Counted from the first letter of the stretch, positions 44,329 through 53,677 are shown. The stretch: DNA of 64,000 nt from Pedobacter sp. PAMC26386 (GCA_014302835.1 CP060294.1:3187067-3251066); one strand, 5' to 3'. Notes: a model not told the origin generated them from the sequence alone. Translations and numbers: made by a program.

Positions 44329-45453
44329 TTACAAAGGCTGCTGCTGTGTAACACAATGAACCATTCCGCCATTTGCAAATAGATTACGACAGTCAATCCC
44401 AACAACTTTTTTATCAGGATATAATCCCTGAATAATTTGATTTGCAACGACATCATTAGGATCATTATAATTTGGCACTAAGACGCTGTTATTAGCAATA
44501 TAATAGTTAATATACGACGCCTTTCCAACATTCTTACCGTAGGTAGTGATCACCTCATTTTTAGTGAGCGGAACTTTAACAAAAGTATAATTCACCTCAT
44601 TTTTATTCGTTGCAGCGTATAGTTTCTTGACATCCCCTCGCGGAACCTGCCAGTAATCCAAATCATCATCATTCATTGTTATGATTGTTGAAGAATTTGC
44701 AAATCTTGCGAACCCATCCACATGCATGTCGGTGATTTCCAAGCCAGCTTTACCTTCAAGCCAGATAAATTTAGTGACACCCAAATATTTTTTAAATATT
44801 GCTTCTGCCTGCAACTGGGTCATACCAGGGTTTCTATTTTCATTTAATATCGAACTTTTACAAGCCATTAAAACTCCCTTACCATCCACTTCAGCACTTC
44901 CACCTTCATTTACCATAGTAGAATTAAGATCGATTTTTTGGATATTCTGATCTATAGCAATTTTAGCTGGTATCATATTACAATTGGATGAAGCAGCTTT
45001 TTTACCCCAACCATTAAACCCCCAGTCTTCAATAAAAAGATTACCGTTTTTATCTTTTACATAGATCGGACCATTGTCTCGTACCCAGAAATCGTCAGTT
45101 GGGTAAATCTTAAAATCCACCTGAGTCAATTGAACACCTGCGGTACTTAACAAATTGGATATCCTTTCCTTTTCTGTCTGATCGTAAGCAACAATATGAA
45201 CTTTTTCACCATGAACCAGTTCCTGTGTCAAACCTACCCAGGTTGCATCCAGACGATCGCGGTAAGTAGTACCATACTGATATTGGTGAGGCCATTGAAG
45301 CCATGTTCCTTCATGCCTGCTGGACTCTTCCGGCATGGTATAAACAACAGTATTAGTAGTATCAGTCGGAACTGAAGATTCATGTAACCCACCTTTGGTA
45401 CATGATAATAAAACAGCAGGTAATAACATCAATATGATTCCCATTCTACGCAT
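44329..45453 (-). CDS. Agmatine deiminase / peptidylarginine deiminase family lipoprotein
   Basis: Guanidino-group-modifying enzyme of the pentein fold, 374 residues. Exported as a lipoprotein: lipobox LLSC, Cys18. Family motifs: EGTWLQWPH near the N-terminus, TDDFWVRDNGPIYV, MVNEGGSAEVDG, ITDMHVDGFARF with the catalytic His, and the nucleophile Cys367 in ANGGMVHCVT close to the C-terminus. Cytoplasmic agmatine deiminases lack lipoprotein signals, so this is an extracytoplasmic member, as seen in several Bacteroidota. Agmatine, free arginine derivatives or peptide arginine are all possible substrates. Confidence 0.88.
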   Translation of the reverse strand: MRRMGIILMLLPAVLLSCTKGGLHESSVPTDTTNTVVYTMPEESSRHEGTWLQWPHQYQYGTTYRDRLDATWVGLTQELVHGEKVHIVAYDQTEKERISNLLSTAGVQLTQVDFKIYPTDDFWVRDNGPIYVKDKNGNLFIEDWGFNGWGKKAASSNCNMIPAKIAIDQNIQKIDLNSTMVNEGGSAEVDGKGVLMACKSSILNENRNPGMTQLQAEAIFKKYLGVTKFIWLEGKAGLEITDMHVDGFARFANSSTIITMNDDDLDYWQVPRGDVKKLYAATNKNEVNYTFVKVPLTKNEVITTYGKNVGKASYINYYIANNSVLVPNYNDPNDVVANQIIQGLYPDKKVVGIDCRNLFANGGMVHCVTQQQPL

Positions 45454-45526
45454 AATAAATTATCTTTTTTTTATAGGACAAAACTAGCCTGATAAATATT
45501 TGTAAAGTTGTCCAGAATTGACAATT

Positions 45527-46345
45527 TTATTTAAGGGGCAGCAATATCGCTGTCAACTGATCTTCTTCACTATCTGTATTATCAACATGTTTAATATATC
45601 TTTCAATGATGGGGGTATGCGCGAATTCAAGTCCGGAGTCAAAAATCCAACCTGAATAGATCTCTTTATAAGTTTCTTCAAGAGTCCCATATTTACCGGC
45701 ATGAATAAATTGAGCATACCTGCCTCCCATTATCATTTTTGAAGGAAGCTTTTTAGACTTAGCGGGTTGAGAAGAACATGCATCATACCTGCAATTCAAT
45801 TCTTCCCTTATTAACGGCTCATCCACTATAACCCCAAAATATTCTGTTTCATAATCAGGGAATTCATAGTGCATAAACTTGTTCCATAATAATTCAATCT
45901 CCTCATTTGCATATTGCGTAGAAGTACTTTCGTAATAGACCCGTGTAGGCTGGATATAGATGATTTCTGGCTTTAACATTATAGCAGATTTAACTGGGAT
46001 TATACTAGTTTCATTCAATAGAAGCCCCCTATCTGATTTGGCTTGTTTAGGCGAGATATTAAAATGCTGTTTAAAAGCTTTGGAAAATGAGGCCAGATTT
46101 GCAAAGCCAACCTTAAGCCCAATGGCCGTAAGGCTCTCTTTGGTATAAAGTATCAATTTATAGGCATTTTCAACACGAAGTCTTTGCTGATAAGCTCCAA
46201 TTGTCTCTCCACAAGTATACTTAAAAATCCGCTGAATATTTCTGTAAGAGTAATTTGAGACCTCTTCCAACTCCTTTATTGAAATATATTGATCATACTT
46301 ACTTTCAATAAGATTTAATGTATTATAAACGCAATACAGGTTCAC
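45527..46345 (-). CDS. AraC-type regulator with C-terminal GyrI-like domain
   Basis: Transcription regulator of 272 residues. The helix-turn-helix pair is at the N-terminus (~15-110: ISIKELEEVSNYSYRNIQRIFK and LTAIGLKVGFANLASFSKAFKQHF), followed by a GyrI/effector-binding-like domain (~130-270; VYYESTSTQYANEEIELLWNKF start, GGRYAQFIHAGKYGTLEETYKEIYSGW core). This order is that of Rob/BmrR-like drug-responsive AraC proteins. Target unknown; convergent-free single gene divergent from the DUF1569 gene. Confidence 0.88.
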   Translation of the reverse strand: MNLYCVYNTLNLIESKYDQYISIKELEEVSNYSYRNIQRIFKYTCGETIGAYQQRLRVENAYKLILYTKESLTAIGLKVGFANLASFSKAFKQHFNISPKQAKSDRGLLLNETSIIPVKSAIMLKPEIIYIQPTRVYYESTSTQYANEEIELLWNKFMHYEFPDYETEYFGVIVDEPLIREELNCRYDACSSQPAKSKKLPSKMIMGGRYAQFIHAGKYGTLEETYKEIYSGWIFDSGLEFAHTPIIERYIKHVDNTDSEEDQLTAILLPLK

Positions 46346-46559
46346 TGAGCTGATTCTCCCATCTCTACAATTCTTTTGATGAATGAAAATTACCTAAACA
46401 AATTACAAATAAAAAGAGAAATAACTGGCTATCATAAGCAGGTACTATAAAGCGAAGGGCATTATGGCTTAAAACAGGCCTGATCTTGTCATAAACACAC
46501 CCCATTAGTTCGGATTAATACAAATACATTAGTTAAAAAAAATAAAACTTCAAACAGAT

Positions 46560-47009
46560 ATGAAAACGGTATTTGATAAAGACGTAAGAACTGAACTGAT
46601 CTGCAGAATCAATACCCTTGATGAAAATTCTAAATCTCAATGGGGTAAAATAAACATTCGCCAAATGTTAATGCATTGTTCATTATGGGAGAAAATGACT
46701 TTAGGAAAGTCAAAATTAAATCGAGTCTTCATCGGTAGGATATTTGGCAAACTTGCGCTAAAAGGCATATTGAAGAATGCCAGCCCGCTGACCAGAAATA
46801 CTCCATCCAGCCCCGAACTTGTGATAAAACAAGATATCACTACCCCCGTCATCCTGAAAAAAAAAGAATGGATCGGGCTGATCGAAGAATATGAACATTT
46901 TTCGAACTTTGACTTTCTGCATCCTTTCTTTGGCAAAATGACCAGAGAACAAATTGGTTATCTGGCTTATAAACATAGTGACCACCACTTACGGCAGTTT
47001 AATGTTTGA
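46560..47009 (+). CDS. DUF1569 (DinB-like) protein
   Basis: Cytoplasmic protein of 149 residues. The opening helix with LDENSKSQWGKINIRQMLMHCS, the centre FSNFDFLHPFFGKMTREQIGYLAYKHSDHHLRQF and the spacing of His in MLMHC and SDHHLRQF match the DUF1569 branch of DinB-like four-helix bundles, which carry a His-based metal site. Activity unknown; members are often thiol-related. Divergent from the AraC/GyrI gene, whose product may control it. Confidence 0.8.
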   Translation: MKTVFDKDVRTELICRINTLDENSKSQWGKINIRQMLMHCSLWEKMTLGKSKLNRVFIGRIFGKLALKGILKNASPLTRNTPSSPELVIKQDITTPVILKKKEWIGLIEEYEHFSNFDFLHPFFGKMTREQIGYLAYKHSDHHLRQFNV

Positions 47010-47026
47010 CTATATGATTACAAAAA

Positions 47027-47479
47027 TCATCCTATTTTTTTAAATACAAATTTCGACTTCTGATAATCAATTGGAACAGTTTTTTTAAAGAAGGTTATGT
47101 TCATGAAAATTTCCATCGTACCCTCCCCCATTATCAATTTGTTATCTTTTTTCAATAAAGCTATTGGAATTCTTTGCTTTGTTTCTATTCCATAATGCTG
47201 AAAATAAAAAGTTCCTCTTAAAGTATCTCCTTTTATAATTCCAGACACATCACCAGAGTCCTTATATAGTCCATTATAATTAATTTCTAACTGCCCGTAA
47301 AATTCTCTATCCTTTAGCACAATGTTAAGATTGGCTGTATCATTTTTATATATAGCCTTATACGGCATTTTAGTTTCATTTGGTGCCTTATTATTACTGC
47401 AGCCAATTACCGCTGCGACAGTCCAGATAAAAAGCAATTTTATCGCGTCTCTCAATGATATTATGGTTGATCTCTTCAA
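47027..47479 (-). CDS. Hypothetical lipoprotein
   Basis: 150 residues, not recognised. Basic n-region, hydrophobic segment (LLFIWTVAAVIG) and lipobox VIGC predict a lipoprotein. The mature part is beta-rich (LNIVLKDREFYGQLEINYNG, VSGIIKGDTLRGTFYFQHYG, KLIMGEGTMEIF), like small beta-barrel or lipocalin-type domains. Convergent with the DUF1569 gene (17-bp gap). Confidence 0.6.
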   Translation of the reverse strand: MKRSTIISLRDAIKLLFIWTVAAVIGCSNNKAPNETKMPYKAIYKNDTANLNIVLKDREFYGQLEINYNGLYKDSGDVSGIIKGDTLRGTFYFQHYGIETKQRIPIALLKKDNKLIMGEGTMEIFMNITFFKKTVPIDYQKSKFVFKKIG

Positions 47480-47564
47480 TTAATTTTGTCTTAAATATAC
47501 ATTAAACCTGCTACCTGTTTAAGGTAAAGCGGGAAATAATTTAAAAGCAGCGTGATCAAAGCTC

Positions 47565-48551
47565 TTACTCCCCAACGGAGTAAGGACCTTCTGAAAATTT
47601 GTGGCTATGATATCCTTTTGATCCAATTTCAAGCGACAATTCACTTCTGTGCTCTCGTCCATCTTTTAAGCATGTCAATAGATAGGGGAAGTCATATTTT
47701 GGAGTCCATAAAAGTTCATGTTTTGCTTTTTCATTACAATATACTCTGTCAATAGAATCCAGCATCTTCCAACCTATCTCCTTATATATTTTTAAAAATT
47801 CAGGGTAATATTTAGCTACAACCGAAGGTGCGTTTTCCCTTAAAGCAGAAAGATCCTCTTTTCTAAACGGGGAATTTCCACTGATAATATACTTTCCAAA
47901 ACCAATACTTTCCGCTTGTTTTATCGCACAAATATGAGCGCTGACCATATCCGCAATATCCGCTCTGCGATAAAGCATTTCGTTTACTTTCAAATTTTCA
48001 TTCTCAAAGGCTATTCTCTTGTCCTTCTGATCGTCGTCTTCTGCAAAGAAACGCGAAGTTCGCAGTATAATGCAGTTAAGTTTATTATTTCTATGAAAAA
48101 GTTCGCAAAGGTTCTCTGCTGCCAGCTTGGTAACGCCATAGATATTTTTAGGTTTAGGAATCACTTCTTCATCGATCCAGACTGCGGGTTCGCCAATACC
48201 AGGGCTCAACGCGTCTCCAAAGGCACTTGTCGTACTAGTCATCACAAACGTTTTAACTCCTTTAAGAACCGCTTCCTCCAAAAGATTCAGCGTTCCCGCC
48301 ACATTTGTATTGATAAAATCCAAACGGGAATGCGTAGCAACATGGGGCTTATGCAAGGTTGCAGTATGTAAAATTGCATCTACACCATCAACCACTTTAG
48401 CGACAAATGTACCATCAGAAATATCTCCTACGAAATCGGTGTAATTTGAAGGAATGAGGTCAACACCAACAACCTGCTCACCTGCAGCGATAAGTGTTTT
48501 GATCAGGGCTTCCCCCAAATGTCCGCTGCTCCCTGTAATTAATATGCTCAT
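47565..48551 (-). CDS. NAD-dependent epimerase/dehydratase
   Basis: Extended short-chain dehydrogenase of 328 residues. GSSGHLGEALIKTL is the NAD-binding GxxGxxG motif (~7-20), TSTTSAFGD holds the catalytic Ser/Thr and YGVTKLAAENLCE the YxxxK pair. The C-terminal ~60 residues are less conserved. Substrate is probably a nucleotide sugar or related aldehyde, not readable. It follows the proline dehydrogenase gene by 26 bp in the same direction, so the two form an operon of unclear logic. Confidence 0.88.
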   Translation of the reverse strand: MSILITGSSGHLGEALIKTLIAAGEQVVGVDLIPSNYTDFVGDISDGTFVAKVVDGVDAILHTATLHKPHVATHSRLDFINTNVAGTLNLLEEAVLKGVKTFVMTSTTSAFGDALSPGIGEPAVWIDEEVIPKPKNIYGVTKLAAENLCELFHRNNKLNCIILRTSRFFAEDDDQKDKRIAFENENLKVNEMLYRRADIADMVSAHICAIKQAESIGFGKYIISGNSPFRKEDLSALRENAPSVVAKYYPEFLKIYKEIGWKMLDSIDRVYCNEKAKHELLWTPKYDFPYLLTCLKDGREHRSELSLEIGSKGYHSHKFSEGPYSVGE

Positions 48552-48577
48552 TTTTATTATTATGTCCTCAATCTAGT

Positions 48578-49516
48578 TTACTCTTCAATAATATCACCTA
48601 AAGCCTGAAATATATTCATAGGATATTCAGCAATTCTATTACAGAGATACAGGTACCATTCTTTACCATACACAAAATAGAGTTTTGTTTGATAACCTTC
48701 ATCTTTAAGTAAAAAGAGCTGGCCGTTACCTATTCCAAACAGACTTTCAAATTCATAATTTTCTTTCTCTGGCTTATATTTTTGAATTAATTGTTTCGCC
48801 TTTTCCTGAATTTTAGCATCATGTGTGGCGATTGAACATTTATGATGCTGCATCAGCAATTGCTCTATATAATCCAGGTAAACCTCATCCAATTTCTCCC
48901 CTCTTGGTATTGAAAGCCCCTCAGCAGTTTGAAAAGCTCCCTTTACTATTCTAATTCTGCCTTTTTCTTTTATAAGTTCTGCAAAATCTTCCTTCGTTCT
49001 AAATAAATAAGCCTGTAAAGTAATAGCTAAATGATCATACGTTTTGATACCTTGTTTATAAACTTCAAGTATCGCATCGGTTCTTTCCGTTCCTTCTGCA
49101 CTGATGATCACTTCAATGTTTGATTTTGAAGCCTCCTGACAGATTGAATTTAGATTTTTAAGACATAGTTCATTGGAAACAGCTAATCCGATATGAGATA
49201 AGTCGAGAGATATGGTCGCATTTAACTTTTGGAGCCTGATTTGTTCAGCTATCCGAATAAATTCATCAGCAGCAAAATTCGATTCTTCCTCCGTTCTTGT
49301 GCTCTCTCCCATAAACTCTATCGAGCATTTCAGCTTATAGAATGCATTGACTTTAACAATAGTCTCTTCCAGCGTTTCTCCACCGATATATCTATTTGCC
49401 GCTTTTTTGAAAAGCTGAAACAATGCAGGATTAGTTAATACATGATTTTTTGTATCTTCATTTAATGCAATCTTTCTAAGTGCTTGTGCTCCTATTTCCA
49501 ATAACTGTCTATCCAT
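48578..49516 (-). CDS. Proline dehydrogenase-family protein
   Basis: Flavoenzyme of 312 residues from the PRODH TIM-barrel family, which oxidises proline to pyrroline-5-carboxylate. Visible: EFMGEST after the first strand, ISLDLSHIGLAVS, VIISAEGTER (a variation on the usual DAE), LAITLQAYLFRT (family QAYL.RT), RIRIVKGAFQ, and ATHD in the sixth strand. Length fits a monofunctional enzyme. The acidic residue usual after strand 4 (DAE) is replaced by SAE, which may alter activity. In an operon with an epimerase. Confidence 0.85.
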   Translation of the reverse strand: MDRQLLEIGAQALRKIALNEDTKNHVLTNPALFQLFKKAANRYIGGETLEETIVKVNAFYKLKCSIEFMGESTRTEEESNFAADEFIRIAEQIRLQKLNATISLDLSHIGLAVSNELCLKNLNSICQEASKSNIEVIISAEGTERTDAILEVYKQGIKTYDHLAITLQAYLFRTKEDFAELIKEKGRIRIVKGAFQTAEGLSIPRGEKLDEVYLDYIEQLLMQHHKCSIATHDAKIQEKAKQLIQKYKPEKENYEFESLFGIGNGQLFLLKDEGYQTKLYFVYGKEWYLYLCNRIAEYPMNIFQALGDIIEE

Positions 49517-49663
49517 TTTAGTTCTTTAATTAATACTAGCAAAATAGCACTTACAATAAAATTTCAGAATTAAATTCACAAATACCAGATTCATCTTACA
49601 AAAAAAGGGATCTCAATATTATATGATCAAAATAACATATGAGATCAATATGTTCAATAACAA

Positions 49664-49696
49664 AAAATCCGTTTCTAAATAATAGAAACGGATTTT
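49664..49696 (-). terminator. Terminator of the C10 protease operon
   Basis: 14-bp stem AAAATCCGTTTCTA / TAGAAACGGATTTT with a 5-nt loop and a T-run on the minus strand. The stem core recurs at 61815-61849. Confidence 0.85.
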
Positions 49697-49713
49697 ATTG
49701 ATTAGTTAATTAA

Positions 49714-50187
49714 CTAATCAATAATATTAAAGCTAGCTATACCTTTTCCGTCCCACATAAGCCTCCCATTATACCACACACGGATTACCCGTGTCACCGA
49801 TGCAGATGTGATTAGTGCAGTAGTTAAAGTATCAGTCCGTCTATTCTTTATTTCAATATAAGTAGTACTTATTCCTTTTCTATCCGGGACTTCATTAGCC
49901 ATTATTCTTAGCTGATAACGGCCGTCTTTCCGTTTTTCAATAGTTAAGTTCTTAGGTAAATCAAGATTTGGGTTAAAAACACGGCGTTTCACACCTTTTT
50001 CAAGATAATAGATCTCAATATCCTCCACTTTAATTGCATTTGAACCAGAAGGGTCAAGCATATCCGCATTTACAGAATTAGTATAAGTAATCCTGACTAG
50101 TGTATCTATGAAAGCTGAACCGGGCTGCTGGTCACATCCAGGTCTAAGTAAAAAAAACAAACAGATAATAGCCATTAAATTATTCAT
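49714..50187 (-). CDS. Small exported protein, partner of the C10 protease
   Basis: 157-residue protein encoded 9 bp after the protease gene. Hydrophobic N-terminus (MAIICLFFLL) followed by RPGCDQQ, a possible but imperfect lipobox. The rest is beta-rich (LVRITYTNSV, VEDIEIYYLEKG, GISTTYIEIKNRR, VTRVIRVWYNGRLMWDG). Not recognised. In Streptococcus and Bacteroides, C10 protease genes are often followed by small inhibitor or propeptide-like proteins, so an inhibitor or chaperone role is suggested by position only. Confidence 0.6.
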   Translation of the reverse strand: MNNLMAIICLFFLLRPGCDQQPGSAFIDTLVRITYTNSVNADMLDPSGSNAIKVEDIEIYYLEKGVKRRVFNPNLDLPKNLTIEKRKDGRYQLRIMANEVPDRKGISTTYIEIKNRRTDTLTTALITSASVTRVIRVWYNGRLMWDGKGIASFNIID

Positions 50188-50196
50188 ATTAAAAGA

Positions 50197-51432
50197 TTAA
50201 CGATGTATCCCTACAATAATTTGGCTCTTGTAATTAAAATCATTCGATCCGGGATTAAATCCAGAAAGACTGTAAAAACCGTCATATTGACCAGACCATC
50301 CCCAATTCATGTGAAAAACCAATTGACCATAACCGCAATTCCACGTTTCAACAAACCCGTCGCAAACCCATTCATGACCACCTTTATAAACTGGAAAAAT
50401 AAACCAGTTCCCTTTATTTCCTCCACTAAAAATAACAGGACGATTTGCTCTAATCTCATTTTTAACGAGATCATAATTACTTGTACCACTATAATTTAAT
50501 TTCCTAATATCGCCAGAATATCCCAAATAATTTCTCAATGTATTCAGCGTTTTATCCATAGTACTGCTGGATCCCACTTCACAATTAAATTCCTCAATAG
50601 TCACACTAAAAATATTTCCCATTAACCTTGCCGTTTCGGATGAAGCTCCGATATCTGGCATTAAGCTATAGTTATAAGAAGTCGGGAACTGATGATACTT
50701 AGCGATCTGTGCAATAGCTGTAGTTGTGCAACCTGTATAAGCATGACCACCAGGACCACATGCTAAAGCTGGGCAATTACTATTATAACCTTCATTCTGA
50801 CTCCATTGAGTGGTCAGTAGTGGACCTACTACTTCACTTGTGCTACTACAACCTGGTTCAGGCTCCGGCTCCGAGTTTGTTTTAACTGTAGCTGGCAAAC
50901 TTGCTTTCAGTAATAAATTTCTACTGGTCACATCCTGACCAGTATATTTAACTTTAGTTTTTCTTACTGAATCTACTACTGTTTTTGCAAAAGAAAGCCA
51001 TTGGCTTACCCCCTCAGGAACAATATCAGTTTTAAATTTACCGGATTCTGAATAAGCCATAATGGATAATGTCCTTTTGTCTGCCGAGACAATAGAGAAA
51101 CCACCCTCATTATAATTAATGATATAATAGGCGTTAAGACCTTGAGAATCTTTCACGGGAGTAATGTTTTCTACTGTTTTACCTGTCATATTCACAGCAG
51201 TTCCTGAGTTATTTTTTCCATTCGACAAACTCCCGCTTCTTTTTCCGGCAAGCAGTTTATTATTAAATTCCAGCCCAACAGTAGATGCCTGCTTTTGGTC
51301 CAGAAAATATTCATCATTGACGCTTTCCGTTTTATCGGCAGTTTTATCCTTCTTACATGAAATGTAAATCAGCGTAAAGCAAGCAAGAATCAGCACTTTA
51401 ATAATGGTGCCACCACGTATTTTTCTTCTCAT
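50197..51432 (-). CDS. C10-family cysteine protease (streptopain-like) lipoprotein
   Basis: Exported protease of 411 residues. Lipobox IYISC gives Cys26; residues ~40-200 form the propeptide (Spi-like region, FSIVSADKRTLSIMAYSESG); the catalytic domain begins at VGPLLTTQWSQNEGYN. The nucleophile is Cys235 in TGCTTTAIAQI and the base His353 in GGHEWVCDG; NWGWSGQYDGFY follows as the substrate-binding segment. All match SpeB/streptopain. It probably degrades host or environmental proteins at the cell surface. First gene of a two-gene operon. Confidence 0.93.
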   Translation of the reverse strand: MRRKIRGGTIIKVLILACFTLIYISCKKDKTADKTESVNDEYFLDQKQASTVGLEFNNKLLAGKRSGSLSNGKNNSGTAVNMTGKTVENITPVKDSQGLNAYYIINYNEGGFSIVSADKRTLSIMAYSESGKFKTDIVPEGVSQWLSFAKTVVDSVRKTKVKYTGQDVTSRNLLLKASLPATVKTNSEPEPEPGCSSTSEVVGPLLTTQWSQNEGYNSNCPALACGPGGHAYTGCTTTAIAQIAKYHQFPTSYNYSLMPDIGASSETARLMGNIFSVTIEEFNCEVGSSSTMDKTLNTLRNYLGYSGDIRKLNYSGTSNYDLVKNEIRANRPVIFSGGNKGNWFIFPVYKGGHEWVCDGFVETWNCGYGQLVFHMNWGWSGQYDGFYSLSGFNPGSNDFNYKSQIIVGIHR

Positions 51433-51561
51433 AAAATATTTTTTAAGTATTATCGAATATTAGTTATATTAATAACAAATAAAATATAATTACGTGAAAT
51501 GCGTCTTTTTTTACGCAAAAGTAGTTTAAAAACTAATAAAATATAGTTTTGATTTACAAAA

Positions 51562-51770
51562 TTAAACTTCTGATATATGTTCATTTATAACATACGCAAT
51601 CGGTCCTGTCTGAATTCCAACGATTCAATAAACACTATAGGTAAATGAAGCACCCGCAATACCAATTTCTTTTGTCTTTGGATCAATTACTATTATTGAC
51701 CAAGTTGCCTTCGCTTTAATACTTATTATGGTAAGCAGACTAAGTGCTAAGAGATTTTTTTTGGGTTCAT
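51562..51770 (-). pseudogene. DUF1028-type protein, frameshifted and truncated
   Basis: From ATG at 51770, one missing base in an A8 run (51755-51762 region) separates MNPKK from the correct frame, which reads NLLALSLLTIISIKAKATWS, then IIVIDPKTKEIGIAGASFT and SVY. ATWSIIVIDPKT...GIAGAS is the start of DUF1028 proteins (~230 residues). After SVY a TGA stands where Gly is expected, then IVGIQTGPIAYVI continues briefly to TAA. At least two lesions and a missing C-terminal half. Confidence 0.7.
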
Positions 51771-51883
51771 GTAACAAACTACCGGATAAAACAAAAATAC
51801 AGTCTAACTGCAATATGATTAAAAATATAGCATATAACTAATAGTATTAAACCGTGTCTATTATTATCCAAAATTTAGTTAAA

Positions 51884-52939
51884 ATGAAGAAATTTTTAAA
51901 TACGCTGTTCTTTTTTGTTCTTAGTCACTACACTTTCGGACAAACGCCAGGAATTAAACAATTAGTCGAAACCTATGCCGCACAGCATCAATTTAATGGA
52001 ACCGTGCTAATTCAAAAGGATTCAAAATAATCTATCACCAAAGCTTTGGCTTGGCAGAATACGCATTCAATTCGCCAGTTACAAACCAAACCAAATATCA
52101 GGTTTGTTCTATAACAAAGACATTTACAGCGGTCTTGATTCTTCAGCTTATTAAACAAGGAAAAATTGATTTGAATAAGAAAATAATTAATTACTTACCC
52201 GATTATAAAGGGGGAAGGCGGCCCTAAAGTATCAATTCATCAGTTGCTTAATCACACATCCGGAATGAAAAACACGGATACTGCTAAAGATGAAAATTTC
52301 CTCAAATATGGAATTGGGTTTTATCATAAACCATATCAATTAAAGGAGATCGTAACTAACTTTTGTTCAAATCCTATGGTTAGTGAACCTGGAACAAAGT
52401 TCGATTACAATAATGGAGATCACATGATTTTAGGTCAGATTTTGGAGGTTATTTATCGAAAGACTTACGAGCAAATCCTAAATCAGCAAATTCTTGTTCC
52501 ATTAGGAATGTACGATTCAGGATTAATTTCCCATTATAAATTGATAAAAAATCTAGCTACTCCCTATTATAAGGACAAAGATCTCGATCATTTAATTCCA
52601 AATATACCTCTATACGTGGAAGACTTCTCTGCTGCCGGAGCAATGTATTCTTGCACCTCCGACCTGATCAAATTTAATAATGCCCTTTTTGCTTTTAAAC
52701 TTATTAAAAAAGAAACGCTGGATCAGCTTTTAACACCTGGACTGGATGATTATGGATATAGTGCCTGGATCCGTGATACTCAAAAGTACAAGCGAATGGA
52801 ACGCTACGGCAGAATAGCAGGTGCGAATGCTGTTTGGTTTCACTATTTGAACAATGACTTGAGCATTATCATATTATCAAATACCAATCTGACTGACCTA
52901 GGTGATTATGCACTCAAAATGGGGAAAGCAATTCTTTAA
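51884..52939 (+). pseudogene. Beta-lactamase-family serine hydrolase with two frameshifts
   Basis: Reads as a secreted class C-like serine hydrolase of ~351 residues if two single-base lesions are repaired. MKKFLNTLFFF...TFGQ is the signal peptide; QFNGTVLIQKDSK stops at TAA 52028 because an A is missing in the run 52024-52027. The middle segment, in the -1 frame, includes FGLAEYAF and the catalytic SITK (Ser codon 52108). An extra G in the run 52210-52214 restores the first frame, giving HQLLNHTSGM and FDYNNGDHM (YxN motif). The last 231 codons are an open frame from 52244. Confidence 0.82.
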
Positions 52940-53043
52940 GCCGGTATATTTAAACTAATTCCTACTTGATTCACATCTAATCACTGATTTGATAAAATAA
53001 AAATAGAATCATGATATAAAATTAGTAATCAGGAATGAATTTT

Positions 53044-53073
53044 CTATTTTTGTAATGAACAGCACAAAAATAG
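53044..53073. promoter_or_regulatory. TetR operator O1 overlapping the tetR start codon
   Basis: Inverted repeat CTATTTTTGT - 10 bp - ACAAAAATAG. The ATG (53055) lies in its centre, and TATTTTTG (53045-53052) fits the Bacteroidota -7 promoter element TAnnTTTG. The core TTTTGTAATGANCANNACAAAA matches O2 at 53678 at 19 of 22 positions. Confidence 0.72.
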
Positions 53074-53663
53074 GTATTAACGTGAGAGGCAGGCCAACCA
53101 TATACGATAACGAACAAGTTTTACAAAAAGCGCAAAACATTTTCTGGACAAAAGGATATGCAGCAACATCTTTAGAAGATTTGCTCAAAGCCATGGAAAT
53201 AGGAAGCGGAAGCTTCTATAATGCATTTAAGGGTGGAAAAAAAGAACTATTCCGTAAAGCAATCCTCCAAAGAAGAACAGCATTTAAACAGTTTAAATCG
53301 GCGTTAAAACAAAATGAATCTCCTATCGATTTAATCAAAGATTTTTTCCGCAGCATTGCAAAATCTGATGAAGAAACTCATCTCAAGGGCTGTATTATTG
53401 TTAATACTGTAGTAGAAATGACTTTTGTAGATCAAGAGCTGGAAAATGAGTCTATCACTATCTTAAAAGAAGTAGAAGAGATGTTTACTATTGAAATTAG
53501 AAATGCACAGAAAAGTGGGACACTAAAAAACCAAACAGACCCAGTAATTTTAGGCAGATACTTAATTACCTTATGGAATGGTCTAAATGTTACCAGAAGG
53601 ATGTATCCAGACAATACAATACTTAAAAAACAAATCGAAATGCAGCTGGAAATAATCAGCTAA
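53055..53663 (+). CDS. TetR-family transcriptional regulator
   Basis: Repressor of 202 residues. The N-terminal helix-turn-helix is at ~10-60 (LQKAQNIFWTKGYAATSLEDLL, MEIGSGSFYNAFKGGKKELF). The ligand domain starts ALKQNESPIDLIKDFFRS and contains KGCIIVNTVVEM, typical of the AcrR-like group controlling SDR genes. A palindrome overlapping its own start and a near-identical one before the following SDR gene indicate autoregulation plus control of that gene. Ligand unknown. Confidence 0.92.
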   Translation: MNSTKIGINVRGRPTIYDNEQVLQKAQNIFWTKGYAATSLEDLLKAMEIGSGSFYNAFKGGKKELFRKAILQRRTAFKQFKSALKQNESPIDLIKDFFRSIAKSDEETHLKGCIIVNTVVEMTFVDQELENESITILKEVEEMFTIEIRNAQKSGTLKNQTDPVILGRYLITLWNGLNVTRRMYPDNTILKKQIEMQLEIIS

Positions 53664-53677
53664 TTTTTTTTTGCCCA

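Noticed and set aside
47916..48371. 151-codon plus-strand open frame
   Set aside because: Lies wholly opposite the epimerase gene, has no domain and an implausible composition; it is a shadow of the real gene.
51884..52243. Programmed frameshifting in the serine hydrolase gene
   Set aside because: Two separate shifts in opposite directions with no slippery heptamer or stimulatory structure; mutation or sequencing error is simpler.
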